Virus record (IMG/VR): IMGVR_UViG_3300044971_001644
Span: 1-36,773 of that record
Strand: one strand, 5' to 3'
Length of the DNA stretch: 36,773 nt
Source: a virus
Below are positions 16,522 to 24,540 of the stretch, one piece after another (position 1 is the stretch's first letter; every line of letters begins with the position of its first letter). Position numbers and translations under genes: made by a program. The notes under the pieces were generated by a model, which was given only the letters and a program-made list of their open reading frames with translations, did not search any database and had not been told where the DNA came from.

Positions 16522-19500
16522 TATCCGCCCATCCTCTCTAGCTCAGCTATATCCCTATTAACTACAGGCATGACGTCCCTCACGCCTGGGGTTCTCGTCC
16601 TCTGCTCCATGAGCGAGTTGGATCTTGCAATGTTGTTCGGCACTTGGCTGGCTGGTGACTTACCAGTGACCGCTGAGTACAGGTTGTCTGCAATCATGTA
16701 CCCAGCCGTGCTGCCTGCAAGGCCGCTTACGAACGCACCAGGTCCAGTGAAGAGACCGGCACCCGTACCTGCGATACCGCCGACCACGGAGCCGGTAATG
16801 CCAGCAAGCGCCCGAAGCATGTCCCCGCCAGTCGCGTACGCCACGCCCAGGCCCGTAGCAGCTGCTACAGGACCGCCGACCTTAGGCACTGCGCCAAGGG
16901 CTTCGAATGCAACCTGGCTTGGTAGTGAGGCAAGAGCAATCTCCTTGGCCTGCTCGTCAGCGCCGAACTGCAGGTACGCAGCCAGTGTACCAGCGATTGT
17001 GCCGCCAGCAATACCAGCCTTTGCGCCAGGTGAGAATCTTGGGAGCTTGCTTGATGGTCCGAGAACGTTATTCGACACCATGTCGATCGGTTCTGTGCTG
17101 GCTGGACGTGCAGAGTCCCTCTCAAGGCCAAGAGCCTTGTTGCGGAAATCCAGGACGTTAGCGGCTTGTCGTGCGGCCTCGTCCATGTCTAGTTGCTCAG
17201 CGTACGTTCCGCCCTGCTTGATTCGCTCAAGCACGGCCTTAAGTGCTCGAGAAGTCCTGTCGTCTCCATCAATATCTTGAAGCTTGAGTGTTCTAACTGG
17301 GCCCTTACCTCGTCTGGAAAATGGGCCAGCAAACGTGCCATCTTGCTCAAGTCTTGGCTTCAGCACATACTTCGATCCCTCTGGGGTTTCCACTTTCTTG
17401 AACGCGCTTGGGTCAAGGTCGTCCTCAGTGATGAAGCTGCTGTCGATACCTTGCTGGTCTAGATCTGTCTTCATGATCTGGAAGAACCTTGCCCGTACTG
17501 CTGCGTCAAGAATGATCTTCATAACCTTAGACCTGTCGTCTCCCTTGACATGGTCCGGTAGCTCGTCAAACAGGCTTCCGGAGATTTCGTCAGCGTCGAA
17601 TCCTTCGGTGAACACAAGATCGTATGGCTGAGCTCTGGCAAGGTCTTCCGCGCTAGCAACTCCCTCAGCCTGCGATAGTATTTCAGATTCCCTGCGGACT
17701 ACCTTGATTGCTGAGTCGGCTCCGGCGCTTCGTAGAACAGCCTCAATGTCGTCAGCAGTCAGGAACTGGAGTCTGTTTGCATCGCCTTGCATGGTAGCAA
17801 ATGGGTCGTCAAACGCCTCGCCACCGGCCTTAACCTTGCCCTCTCTGTCGGTTCCGCCCGGAGCATAAGGGGTAGGTACGAACTTCTGGCCTGGCCGCGT
17901 TGGGGATACTGACAGCGAGAACTTTGGCATGCCGGTTTCGCGGTCAATCGTTAGGTAGAATCTTAGCTGCTTCTTCTTGCCTGCGGCCTTATTATGCGTC
18001 TTGGCGTATCTGATGATTTGTCGCAGGCCACCAGCCAACCTGCTCGTTCTCATTGTTGACAGTTCTGACACAAACTTCTCCATCTCCTCGACGGTGAATG
18101 TAGCGTCAAATGCGCTAGTTCTTCTAGCAGCTGAGTTGTATTGTGGGTTCTTTACCTTAGGCTCTGGGTAGGTCTTATTGCCATTGACGTCAGTGAAATA
18201 AACGTCTGGCACCATGACTATGCCGTTGTTGTCAAATACAAAGTTGAGGACTTGGTTGAACTTATTCTCTTTGCCCTTCACCGTTGTAGCGGCAGCAAGT
18301 GCACGATTGATAGTCCTCACGAAAGCGTCTCCGTCTCCGTCTGCGGCAACGTGCTCAGAGTAGAGTGCCCACGCCCTGTACGCAAATGCCCTGCGCTCGT
18401 CGACGCTCATAGGATCAAGCACGCGGTTAACTCTCGGTGTAGGCTGCTTGGCCACTGTGGCCTCGACAGGCCGTGGTGGAAAGGCTTCCTTGGTTTCCTT
18501 GGCCTTAATCTTGCTACGCAGGGATTTAATAGCAGCTTCCTCTTCTACTTTCTCAAGCGCGCTGATAAGGTTATTAAGCCTCTTTTGCCCGGCTTCGTCT
18601 AGCGACTTCTTCTTTGCAGAAGCTTTCTTTTTCTGTTCCTCTGTAAAGGATTCCATCGCTTTATTAAACTTTGCATCTAGTTGGTTGTTGCTGCTCTCCT
18701 GATCCATGATGGCCCTAACCAGGTCTCTACCCTCTTCGGTCGACCCGGAGACCTTCCTGCCATCTTCAAGGGTGTGCTCCAGAGATTCTCCAACCTCCAC
18801 TCCGGTATATGGATATGGTTTGGCCTGGCCTTCAGACAAGTTTGCTTCTGCAGCGATTTGTTCAAGCTCGCTCTTGTAGTCTGTGACCGCCTCCGCCGAT
18901 CCGCCGCCTCTTTCCGCCTCAATAGTACGCTCCTCTGCGGACTCTTCACGTGCAACCATTGATTCGGTGCTGGTCTCGTAGACATTAGGCGTTCGCTCGC
19001 GTAGCATTCGTCGTGCTACGCTAAAGGCAAACTCCCTTGCCAGAGCGTCGGAATCGTCAACAATAGGCGTATCCCTGAATGATAGCCTACCCTTCCTGGT
19101 AGAAACAAAGTTGTCTTCTACCTCAATATCAGTGTAGACTTGCTTGGTTACCTCGTTTGCTACGTCAACCCTGTCGCCGGTTACTGCAAAGATGTCAAAT
19201 AGTACAGAGTTTAAAATGGCAGGCTCACGGGTTTGGTACCTGTGCAGAGCAAGCGCCCTTCTATAGCCCAGATCCCTAAGCATCTCTCCCCTAAGCTTGA
19301 CGACGCCCCTGAGGGCACGCCAACCAATCTGGCCTTCTCGCTCAACAAAGTTGGGGTTAGGTACCATTTGGGAAACGTCACGGGCTCGCACGCGTAGGAT
19401 GTAGAAGTAATCGGCAACAAGCTGGTCGAGAGCCCTCTGGCTCTCTGGGGTAAGCCCCTCCGGCTTCATGAAGTCTTCCATTGTGAACTCAGGCAGGGCT

Positions 19501-22500
19501 CTTACGTCGGCTTCGTCCGGGTCGACACCGCCACCCCTAGGCATCAACGCAGCCATTCGCTCTGTAGAACGTGCCTCTGCCACTGACGGGGCAAACGGTG
19601 AGTCGCTGTCGTACTCTCCGTGGTCAGCAAACGAGTAATCTCTGCCGAAGTGGTCTACTCTCTCGCCGGCCTCAGTGAAGTTTCTATACGCCTTGTCAGA
19701 CTCAGACATACTATCATCAACTGGGTCAAGGCCCTGCTCTATGCGCTCCTGGCGGTCTCTTGCACGGCGTTCTGCGCCCTGCAAGAACACAGGCTGCTGT
19801 TGGCGGATCTCCATAGCTACAACATCGTCGTAGTTGTCCTCGATTAGGTCGACGCCATCCAGGGTCCTACCTAGCTGGATATCATTGCCAATAACAAACT
19901 GAAGTCCGTCGTCAAACTCGATATTGCTTGGGCTATTATCTGTGTAGTCTGCAAAGTCTTCGACACCTGGCGCCATTCTTACTCGCTCTCCAACCGCGAC
20001 AGTCCTAAACAACCGAATTGTGACAGGCTTTCCTGTTTCGGGGTCGAGCATTGGTGTTCCGTCTTCGTTAGCTAACGACTGGAGGTACGGCTCCTGTACT
20101 ATCTTGTAGATAAACCCTGGCTCTCGAGTGTATTCAGGGCTGAGCAAGTACATTCCCTGGAACTTACCGCCCTTTGCTGGCTTAAGTGGCGTATCGATCT
20201 GCTGATCTGGGTCAAATGTCTCACCAAATCGGGCTGCATCTCTCTGGCTGAGCAGCGTCTGGTCGTTGTGCGCAAAGGTCATGTGCACGACAGGGTCGAT
20301 ATCAATCCTGAAGTACTTAAGTTGGCCAGTAATCGCTGGGTATTCTGCTCTGTCGCCTAGCTTGAATGGCTTGCTGACACGTGAGTTTGGTACATCGTCG
20401 ACTTCAAGCTCTGATACCTTTTGTGCGAGCTTAAGACCGGTCTCGTCGCCATCCTTAAAGGCGTACATGCCCTTGCCGATGTAGTACGTGACACCATCAA
20501 TGGTGACTTGGTACTGTCCCTTGCCGGTAACGTCCACAAGGTAGACTTTGCCAAGGGCATTCGATACAGAGTTGTACGTCGAATCTGCAACATCGTCTAC
20601 AAGTGAGGCATATCTTGTGTACTGAATGAACGCACCAGGTACGATTGCGATCTCGTCTGGGGTACCAGGGGTGATATATGCCGGATGCTTGTCGGCAAGG
20701 AGCTTCTTGATGGCTCGCAAGACCTCAACTTCCTTCTTAGGAATACGAGATACCCACTCCACTCGTGCGCTAGAGTCGGCGCTGATGTGCATGCCGATTG
20801 TAGCCCTGCTTGTGTTGGTTCTGCCTGTCACTAACTCGTTGACTGAAGCTAGGCCAGCGTATGGATTCTCAAATCCATCGAACTTATCGGTCACCAAGCC
20901 GAGCTCGTCTAGCGTCATGTACTGAGGGTGCACCTCTCCGTTTAGGTCAAACGCATACCGGCGATATGGAGTGCCGGCTTTGTAGGTAGCGTGGAGCTGG
21001 GCCTCGTCATAAACGTATCTACCGCGCTTTCCGCGCGACTGAGGTGGCTGAGCACCTGCTGCGAGCACAGCCTCTGCAATCTTGTATGGGTCTCTGTCGC
21101 CAAGATCAAACGGAAGGACCTGGCTAGGATCGATGTCGGCACGCATTCGGATGTATTCGAAGATAGGATCAATCTGCTCGAGTGCGCGCAGGTAAGGAAG
21201 TCCGGAGTATCTGTCGGTTCTAAGCCTGGATGGCAGGGCCTCTCCAGCAAACTCTGAGTCAATGTCCTGCTCAATGCCAGCAAGCAGGCTGGTAACAAGG
21301 TACAAACGCTTCGCCACCTCTGGGTGGCTCATCAGCGGACCAAGATCTGCGGCATTCTTCTGGATTCTGGCCAGTACGCGCTTGAGATCGTTGTTTACGC
21401 GCTTGATTTTTACCTCTGCAGCCTGGGCGTCTGCGCCAGGGTATGTGTATGCCGGGGCATCTGGGCCAGTCTTGGCAAACGCGCTCAGCGGAATACCAGC
21501 ATTTTCGAGGATTCTGGTGATCAGGACGTCATTCTCACCCTTTCCAAGCTCAACTGTCTTAGTCAGAAGGCGGTCGCGCATGAATCGGATTGCAGCTTGC
21601 ACGTCGATTTCGCGCCCCTGCGCTCGTTTAAGCATGCCGACGTTCGGTAGGAACCCTTCGTCGATCATGGTATAGATTTCTTCGCTCACTGGGGCCTGTG
21701 CGTCAAGCATCGCAATAACGAGAGCGGCTGAAACAAGCTTGTCTGTTGGAAGGAACGCAATCCTACCAGCCCTGGTAAGGACCTTTGCCTCCTCAGCTTG
21801 CATCGCCTGAAGCGCCTGCTGCAGGTTATACCCCTGCGCTGCGCTATCCGTCATGGCAAGTTCTCTAATATTCTGAGCTGCCTTGTCCAGAAGCGATCCC
21901 TTCTCACCCTCAGCCTTGGCCATAGTGTTCAGCATGTCCGCAGTCTGCTCTGTTTCTGCTAGGCTTAGCCCATACTGGCCCTTCCTTGAATCGAACGCAC
22001 GTAGTCGCTCACCTTCTGATGGGTCTGGATTTTGAGCGCGGATGTCTACCAATCTACGCTTAGCTTCTGGGTGTCCCTTACGGTGCTTGCGCCAGGTGTC
22101 TGCTGTGCCGCCGTCTCTGGGGGTCTGGGTCTTCATGTTCGGATCAAACGTCATGGCTACCAGGAAGTCGCGTGCGTCGCGTGCAACGAGGCTGTTGCGT
22201 GCTTTCATCCCCTCATTGCCCTGTGTACCATCACCGAATGTGACGACAGCCCCACGGTCAATGGCTTCCTGGATCTGCTTCAGAGAGAACCCGGACTCAA
22301 CCTTAAGGGCCTTGTCGAATAGTGAGTGGTAGTAGTTTGCGGTGCTGCCTGCGGTACCAAAGCCACCGTTCCTAAACGTCAGCTTCCCGTCTGGCCCGAC
22401 GATGAGCTCTGCCGGAAGGTGCAGCACGAGGCCACCTACCTTGCCGTCAAGGAACAGCTGGACGGCTACGTGGTCAGCCCACGCTGCGCCGCCGGAGATT

Positions 22501-23783
22501 AGGACGTCGTTTGGCTTGACCGCCCCGCCGATGTACCTGACAAGGAATCGGTAGTCACCTTCTGTTAGTCGTGCCCCATCTCCTCGCCGCCCTGCGGTGC
22601 CGATGATGCCCACGTATCTGCCGTCAGTTTCTGGCAGTGTGTACGGCTGGGTCTCACCCTCGATACCAAAGTCACCGTCGGCGGGCGCCGCCGTTGCCTT
22701 GATTTGTTCTGGTGTTGCCGTCATGGATGCGAACGCGCTGCTGGCGCCACCGGCAGGATTCGAACCTGCGGCCAAAGGCTTAGAAGTCCCCTGCTCTGTC
22801 CCCTGAGCTACGGTGGCATCTGTGGGGGTCGTCGCCGTTACTTGCGTTTCGGGGGTCTCAACCGGGGGCATAGAAGCCTCTGGGAGGCCTGTAGGAGCCA
22901 CGGAGGGCGTTGTTTCCCCTGGAGGTGGTACCTGAACGTCATCTGGCGCCATACCGATGCTTGTTGCTCGGCTGGCTGGGGCCTCAACTGGGGCCTCTGT
23001 AGGGGCGGCCTGGTCGATGGCGGCCTGGGCCTTGGCATTGAGGTCGCCCATGTAGGCCCTGCCGGCGGCCTCACCACGGCGTACCGTAGTGTTGTAGATT
23101 CTCTTGGCGTACTCGATTGGGTCGTAACCCTCTGCGGCAGCGAGTTCTTCGATAGGCTTTCTGATTTCCGTGCCAGTGACGCTGTCCTGGAGGATGGCGT
23201 CCCCGCCCTCTGAGCCCTTGATGGCGTAGACGGCTGTGATGCGGACCACCGCGGCAGGCTTGCCCTTGACGGTGAGGAGAAGGTTGGCCCCAGGTACAAC
23301 GCCCTTCTTAGGTGCGTACTGGCGGCTGGTCGAGGTTCGCTCTCCAGCGATAACCTTCTCGATGTTAGAGCGCTTGTCTCCCTTGACGGCTGGCGCAATG
23401 GCGACCCCGCCTCGAGCTGTCTTCTCCCCGGCGGTGTAGTTCATCTCCTCCGACGGCATGGAGGCGGAGGAGTCCGGGTCCGGCGCCCCTACGTACTCGT
23501 ACTCGATGTAGGTCTGGTAGGAGCCTGGGGCCTTCCTTGGCGCAGCTCCTGGCTCAGGGGTAGTACCCCCAGCTGCCGGAGCGGAGGGGGCGGCAGCAGC
23601 TGGGGGTGTAGGTGTCTCCGCCTGTGGGCGCGGAGTTTCTTTTACGTTGGCAAAGGAAGCGCTGGCCGTGCCCTTGGAGGGCGCAGCCTTAGCAGGCTTA
23701 CCTTCGACTTGCTCGTCAACGGTCCTGTTGACTAGGCGGTCGATCTGGGCCTGGATCTCCTTTGGATCTGGAATCTTTGCCAT
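16521..23783 (-). CDS. Giant polyvalent-type virion protein, 2420 aa, with SLOG-like domain and internal tRNA sequence
   Basis: The start is ATG at 23783 (GAAAGG site) rather than the in-frame GTG at 23801. The N-terminal ~130 residues and residues ~255-390 are Pro/Ala/Thr-rich, probably disordered linkers. Codons 323-347 are the sense strand of a complete tRNA gene. Residues about 388-545 resemble a SLOG/DprA/YspA-type Rossmann fold: YVGIIGTAGRRG, then ISGGAAWADHVAVQLFL (compare the DprA-type SGGARGxD motif), then VTFGDGTQGNEGM. The next ~1700 residues are charged and not recognised. Near the C-terminus, about residues 2275-2400, there is a long Gly/Ala hydrophobic stretch (VVGGIAGTGAGLF, GLAGSTAGYMIADNLY) resembling the glycine zipper of the 1867-residue protein. 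Very large mosaic proteins of this kind are known as polyvalent proteins, injected with phage DNA. It is first in the late operon. Confidence 0.8.
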   Translation of the reverse strand: MAKIPDPKEIQAQIDRLVNRTVDEQVEGKPAKAAPSKGTASASFANVKETPRPQAETPTPPAAAAPSAPAAGGTTPEPGAAPRKAPGSYQTYIEYEYVGAPDPDSSASMPSEEMNYTAGEKTARGGVAIAPAVKGDKRSNIEKVIAGERTSTSRQYAPKKGVVPGANLLLTVKGKPAAVVRITAVYAIKGSEGGDAILQDSVTGTEIRKPIEELAAAEGYDPIEYAKRIYNTTVRRGEAAGRAYMGDLNAKAQAAIDQAAPTEAPVEAPASRATSIGMAPDDVQVPPPGETTPSVAPTGLPEASMPPVETPETQVTATTPTDATVAQGTEQGTSKPLAAGSNPAGGASSAFASMTATPEQIKATAAPADGDFGIEGETQPYTLPETDGRYVGIIGTAGRRGDGARLTEGDYRFLVRYIGGAVKPNDVLISGGAAWADHVAVQLFLDGKVGGLVLHLPAELIVGPDGKLTFRNGGFGTAGSTANYYHSLFDKALKVESGFSLKQIQEAIDRGAVVTFGDGTQGNEGMKARNSLVARDARDFLVAMTFDPNMKTQTPRDGGTADTWRKHRKGHPEAKRRLVDIRAQNPDPSEGERLRAFDSRKGQYGLSLAETEQTADMLNTMAKAEGEKGSLLDKAAQNIRELAMTDSAAQGYNLQQALQAMQAEEAKVLTRAGRIAFLPTDKLVSAALVIAMLDAQAPVSEEIYTMIDEGFLPNVGMLKRAQGREIDVQAAIRFMRDRLLTKTVELGKGENDVLITRILENAGIPLSAFAKTGPDAPAYTYPGADAQAAEVKIKRVNNDLKRVLARIQKNAADLGPLMSHPEVAKRLYLVTSLLAGIEQDIDSEFAGEALPSRLRTDRYSGLPYLRALEQIDPIFEYIRMRADIDPSQVLPFDLGDRDPYKIAEAVLAAGAQPPQSRGKRGRYVYDEAQLHATYKAGTPYRRYAFDLNGEVHPQYMTLDELGLVTDKFDGFENPYAGLASVNELVTGRTNTSRATIGMHISADSSARVEWVSRIPKKEVEVLRAIKKLLADKHPAYITPGTPDEIAIVPGAFIQYTRYASLVDDVADSTYNSVSNALGKVYLVDVTGKGQYQVTIDGVTYYIGKGMYAFKDGDETGLKLAQKVSELEVDDVPNSRVSKPFKLGDRAEYPAITGQLKYFRIDIDPVVHMTFAHNDQTLLSQRDAARFGETFDPDQQIDTPLKPAKGGKFQGMYLLSPEYTREPGFIYKIVQEPYLQSLANEDGTPMLDPETGKPVTIRLFRTVAVGERVRMAPGVEDFADYTDNSPSNIEFDDGLQFVIGNDIQLGRTLDGVDLIEDNYDDVVAMEIRQQQPVFLQGAERRARDRQERIEQGLDPVDDSMSESDKAYRNFTEAGERVDHFGRDYSFADHGEYDSDSPFAPSVAEARSTERMAALMPRGGGVDPDEADVRALPEFTMEDFMKPEGLTPESQRALDQLVADYFYILRVRARDVSQMVPNPNFVEREGQIGWRALRGVVKLRGEMLRDLGYRRALALHRYQTREPAILNSVLFDIFAVTGDRVDVANEVTKQVYTDIEVEDNFVSTRKGRLSFRDTPIVDDSDALAREFAFSVARRMLRERTPNVYETSTESMVAREESAEERTIEAERGGGSAEAVTDYKSELEQIAAEANLSEGQAKPYPYTGVEVGESLEHTLEDGRKVSGSTEEGRDLVRAIMDQESSNNQLDAKFNKAMESFTEEQKKKASAKKKSLDEAGQKRLNNLISALEKVEEEAAIKSLRSKIKAKETKEAFPPRPVEATVAKQPTPRVNRVLDPMSVDERRAFAYRAWALYSEHVAADGDGDAFVRTINRALAAATTVKGKENKFNQVLNFVFDNNGIVMVPDVYFTDVNGNKTYPEPKVKNPQYNSAARRTSAFDATFTVEEMEKFVSELSTMRTSRLAGGLRQIIRYAKTHNKAAGKKKQLRFYLTIDRETGMPKFSLSVSPTRPGQKFVPTPYAPGGTDREGKVKAGGEAFDDPFATMQGDANRLQFLTADDIEAVLRSAGADSAIKVVRRESEILSQAEGVASAEDLARAQPYDLVFTEGFDADEISGSLFDELPDHVKGDDRSKVMKIILDAAVRARFFQIMKTDLDQQGIDSSFITEDDLDPSAFKKVETPEGSKYVLKPRLEQDGTFAGPFSRRGKGPVRTLKLQDIDGDDRTSRALKAVLERIKQGGTYAEQLDMDEAARQAANVLDFRNKALGLERDSARPASTEPIDMVSNNVLGPSSKLPRFSPGAKAGIAGGTIAGTLAAYLQFGADEQAKEIALASLPSQVAFEALGAVPKVGGPVAAATGLGVAYATGGDMLRALAGITGSVVGGIAGTGAGLFTGPGAFVSGLAGSTAGYMIADNLYSAVTGKSPASQVPNNIARSNSLMEQRTRTPGVRDVMPVVNRDIAELERMGG
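22742..22817 (-). tRNA. tRNA-Arg(UCU), inside the giant virion gene in sense and in frame
   Basis: The 76-nt minus-strand sequence folds as a canonical tRNA. The acceptor stem GCCACCG/CGGTGGC is a perfect 7 bp, with discriminator G and an encoded CCA. The D arm is GCTC/GAGC. The anticodon loop CTTCTAA has U33, anticodon UCU and A37. The variable loop has five bases, and the T arm GCAGG-TTCGAAT-CCTGC is perfect. The anticodon stem is weak: two G-U pairs, two G-C pairs and an A31-G39 mismatch, so function may be reduced. It starts exactly on a codon boundary (codon 323) and contains no stop in that frame; the protein includes AAGSNPAGG, the usual translation of a tRNA 3' half. UCU reads AGA and AGG. 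It may be a functional gene, a decayed relic or an attachment-site remnant. Confidence 0.85.
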
Positions 23784-23799
23784 GTTGCCTTTCTGGTGC

Positions 23800-23872
23800 A
23801 CCCTCTAAGAGGGTATAGACTATCTATTTATAACCCGTAAAACCGTATTAGAGGGTATATCTATCACCCTCT
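23800..23872. promoter_or_regulatory. Operator-like cluster, four AGAGGGT sites in two inverted pairs
   Basis: The heptamer AGAGGGT occurs four times in 73 bases: forward at 23808-23814 and 23850-23856, reverse at 23800-23806 and 23866-23872. The first pair forms a perfect 7-1-7 palindrome, and the second is an inverted repeat extended to TAGAGGGT with a 9-base centre. The two forward copies share AGAGGGTATA and are exactly 42 bases apart, close to four helical turns. Such spacing suits cooperative repressor or activator binding. The cluster lies between the minus-strand TATAAATA boxes and the giant gene start, so it could control late transcription. No candidate regulator is identified in the window. 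Confidence 0.45.
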
Positions 23873-23893
23873 ATTTATATCCAATCGTGTCAA
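23872..23893 (-). promoter_or_regulatory. Putative late promoter box, TTGACA-N8-TATAAATA
   Basis: On the minus strand TTGACA (23893-23888) is followed after 8 bases by TATAAATA (23879-23872), inside a longer match to the box before the tail-fibre gene. TATAAATA is identical to the core of T4-type late promoters, which use a phage-encoded sigma-like factor; no T4-type late factor is visible here, so that is only a resemblance. A second TATAAATA without TTGACA lies at 23832-23825. The box is 89 bases upstream of the first gene of the late operon, a suitable place for its promoter. Confidence 0.5.
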
Positions 23894-23944
23894 GGGTTTA
23901 CCAACATTAAGGTTTCTTATCAGATGGGTATGTCCAGTCCGGAG

Positions 23945-24161
23945 GTTGGGTAACCCCACAACACGAGGCATACCGCAGGAAAGCCCGAGTGGGACCCCTG
24001 GTCCAAAATCGGGCAGCCTGCGGGACTGCCCCCCGAAGCGGGCAGCGGAACACAGTATACGCTGGCGGCACGGGGGGGAGAACGGGGCTCGCCTTGTTGA
24101 GGGGGCGGATGTACTGCCCCCCGAAGATCGCGGCGTCAAGCGTCGCGGGAAGGAGGAGCCA
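23945..24161 (+). promoter_or_regulatory. GC-rich structured 5' leader of early unit 1
   Basis: Several potential hairpins follow each other on the plus strand. CTGCCC at 24026-24031 can pair with GGGCAG upstream (24011-24016) or with GGGCAG downstream (24040-24045), but not with both. GGGGGC/GCCCCC with a 9-base loop lies at about 24101-24121. A 7-bp stem (CGCGGCG/CGTCGCG, one G-U pair) lies at about 24129-24147, just before the AAGGAGGAG ribosome site. Two copies of CTGCCCCCCGAAG occur at 24026-24038 and 24114-24126. The leader could stabilise the message or control translation. No known riboswitch class is recognised. Confidence 0.4.
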
Positions 24162-24479
24162 ATGGCTCTAACCAAGATCACGGGCATCGTGCAGGGCGAG
24201 CACGATCACCCAAGCGCAGCGCCACGCACTGGCGCACTGGACACGGCAGACATCACCTACGACAAGGGTGGTAATGTGACCTATGCTCAGGTCGTCATCG
24301 AAGAGGTGAACGACGAGGGCAAGGTGCACTTCTACCCAGTCATCGCACGCGGTGATGTAGCGGCAGCGCTCGCAGCGGCGCAGTGGACGACGGTCACCAT
24401 CTTCGCCACAAGCGAGCGGATGAGCGACGGACGCTGGACCAAGCCACGCGTGGTGGAGGTAGCGGCAGCCGACAAGTAA
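24162..24479 (+). CDS. Unknown early protein, 105 aa
   Basis: ATG at 24162 follows an excellent AAGGAGGAG site at the end of a structured leader, and the gene ends 20 bases before its own terminator, so it appears to be monocistronic and probably strongly expressed. The protein has several beta-like stretches (NVTYAQVVIEEV, KVHFYPVIAR, WTTVTIFATSE), suggesting a small beta-rich fold, perhaps of OB type, but I recognise no motif. Base composition is clearly more GC-rich than in the following early genes, suggesting a different origin or strong codon selection. Being the first gene next to the divergent control region makes an early host-takeover or nucleic-acid-binding role possible; this is a guess. 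Confidence 0.8.
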   Translation: MALTKITGIVQGEHDHPSAAPRTGALDTADITYDKGGNVTYAQVVIEEVNDEGKVHFYPVIARGDVAAALAAAQWTTVTIFATSERMSDGRWTKPRVVEVAAADK

Positions 24480-24499
24480 GCCGCAGCCGAGCACGCAAC

Positions 24500-24540
24500 G
24501 GAGGGGGATGGCTACGGTCATCCTCCTCCATCTCTTTTTA
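24500..24540 (+). terminator. Rho-independent terminator of early unit 1
   Basis: An 11-bp stem, GGAGGGGGATG with CATCCTCCTCC (one G-U pair), has an 8-base loop and is followed by TCTTTTTA. It lies 20 bases after the stop of the 105-residue gene. Confidence 0.8.

Larger units (their letters stand above)
23784..24161. other. Divergent control region between late and early blocks (378 bases, no gene)
   Basis: This is the only gap above 300 bases. The left part (23784-23940) is AT-rich and holds the operator-like AGAGGGT cluster, two TATAAATA boxes on the minus strand (23832-23825 and 23879-23872) and one TTGACA (23893-23888). The right part (about 23940-24161) is GC-rich and full of potential hairpins leading to the ribosome site of the first rightward gene. 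An in-frame extension of that gene (from 23946) exists but reads as low-complexity Gly/Pro/Arg sequence with no ribosome site, so I treat it as non-coding. No clear sigma-70 promoter for the rightward gene was found. Confidence 0.7.

Noticed and set aside
22742-22817. Confirmed attP site for integration at a tRNA
   Set aside because: No integrase gene is visible, and the complete tRNA with its 5' half is more than a usual attP identity segment; kept only as one hypothesis.
23946-24161. Upstream in-frame extension of the first early gene (72 extra codons)
   Set aside because: The sequence is low-complexity Gly/Pro/Arg, lacks a ribosome site and overlaps hairpins, while ATG 24162 has an ideal site.
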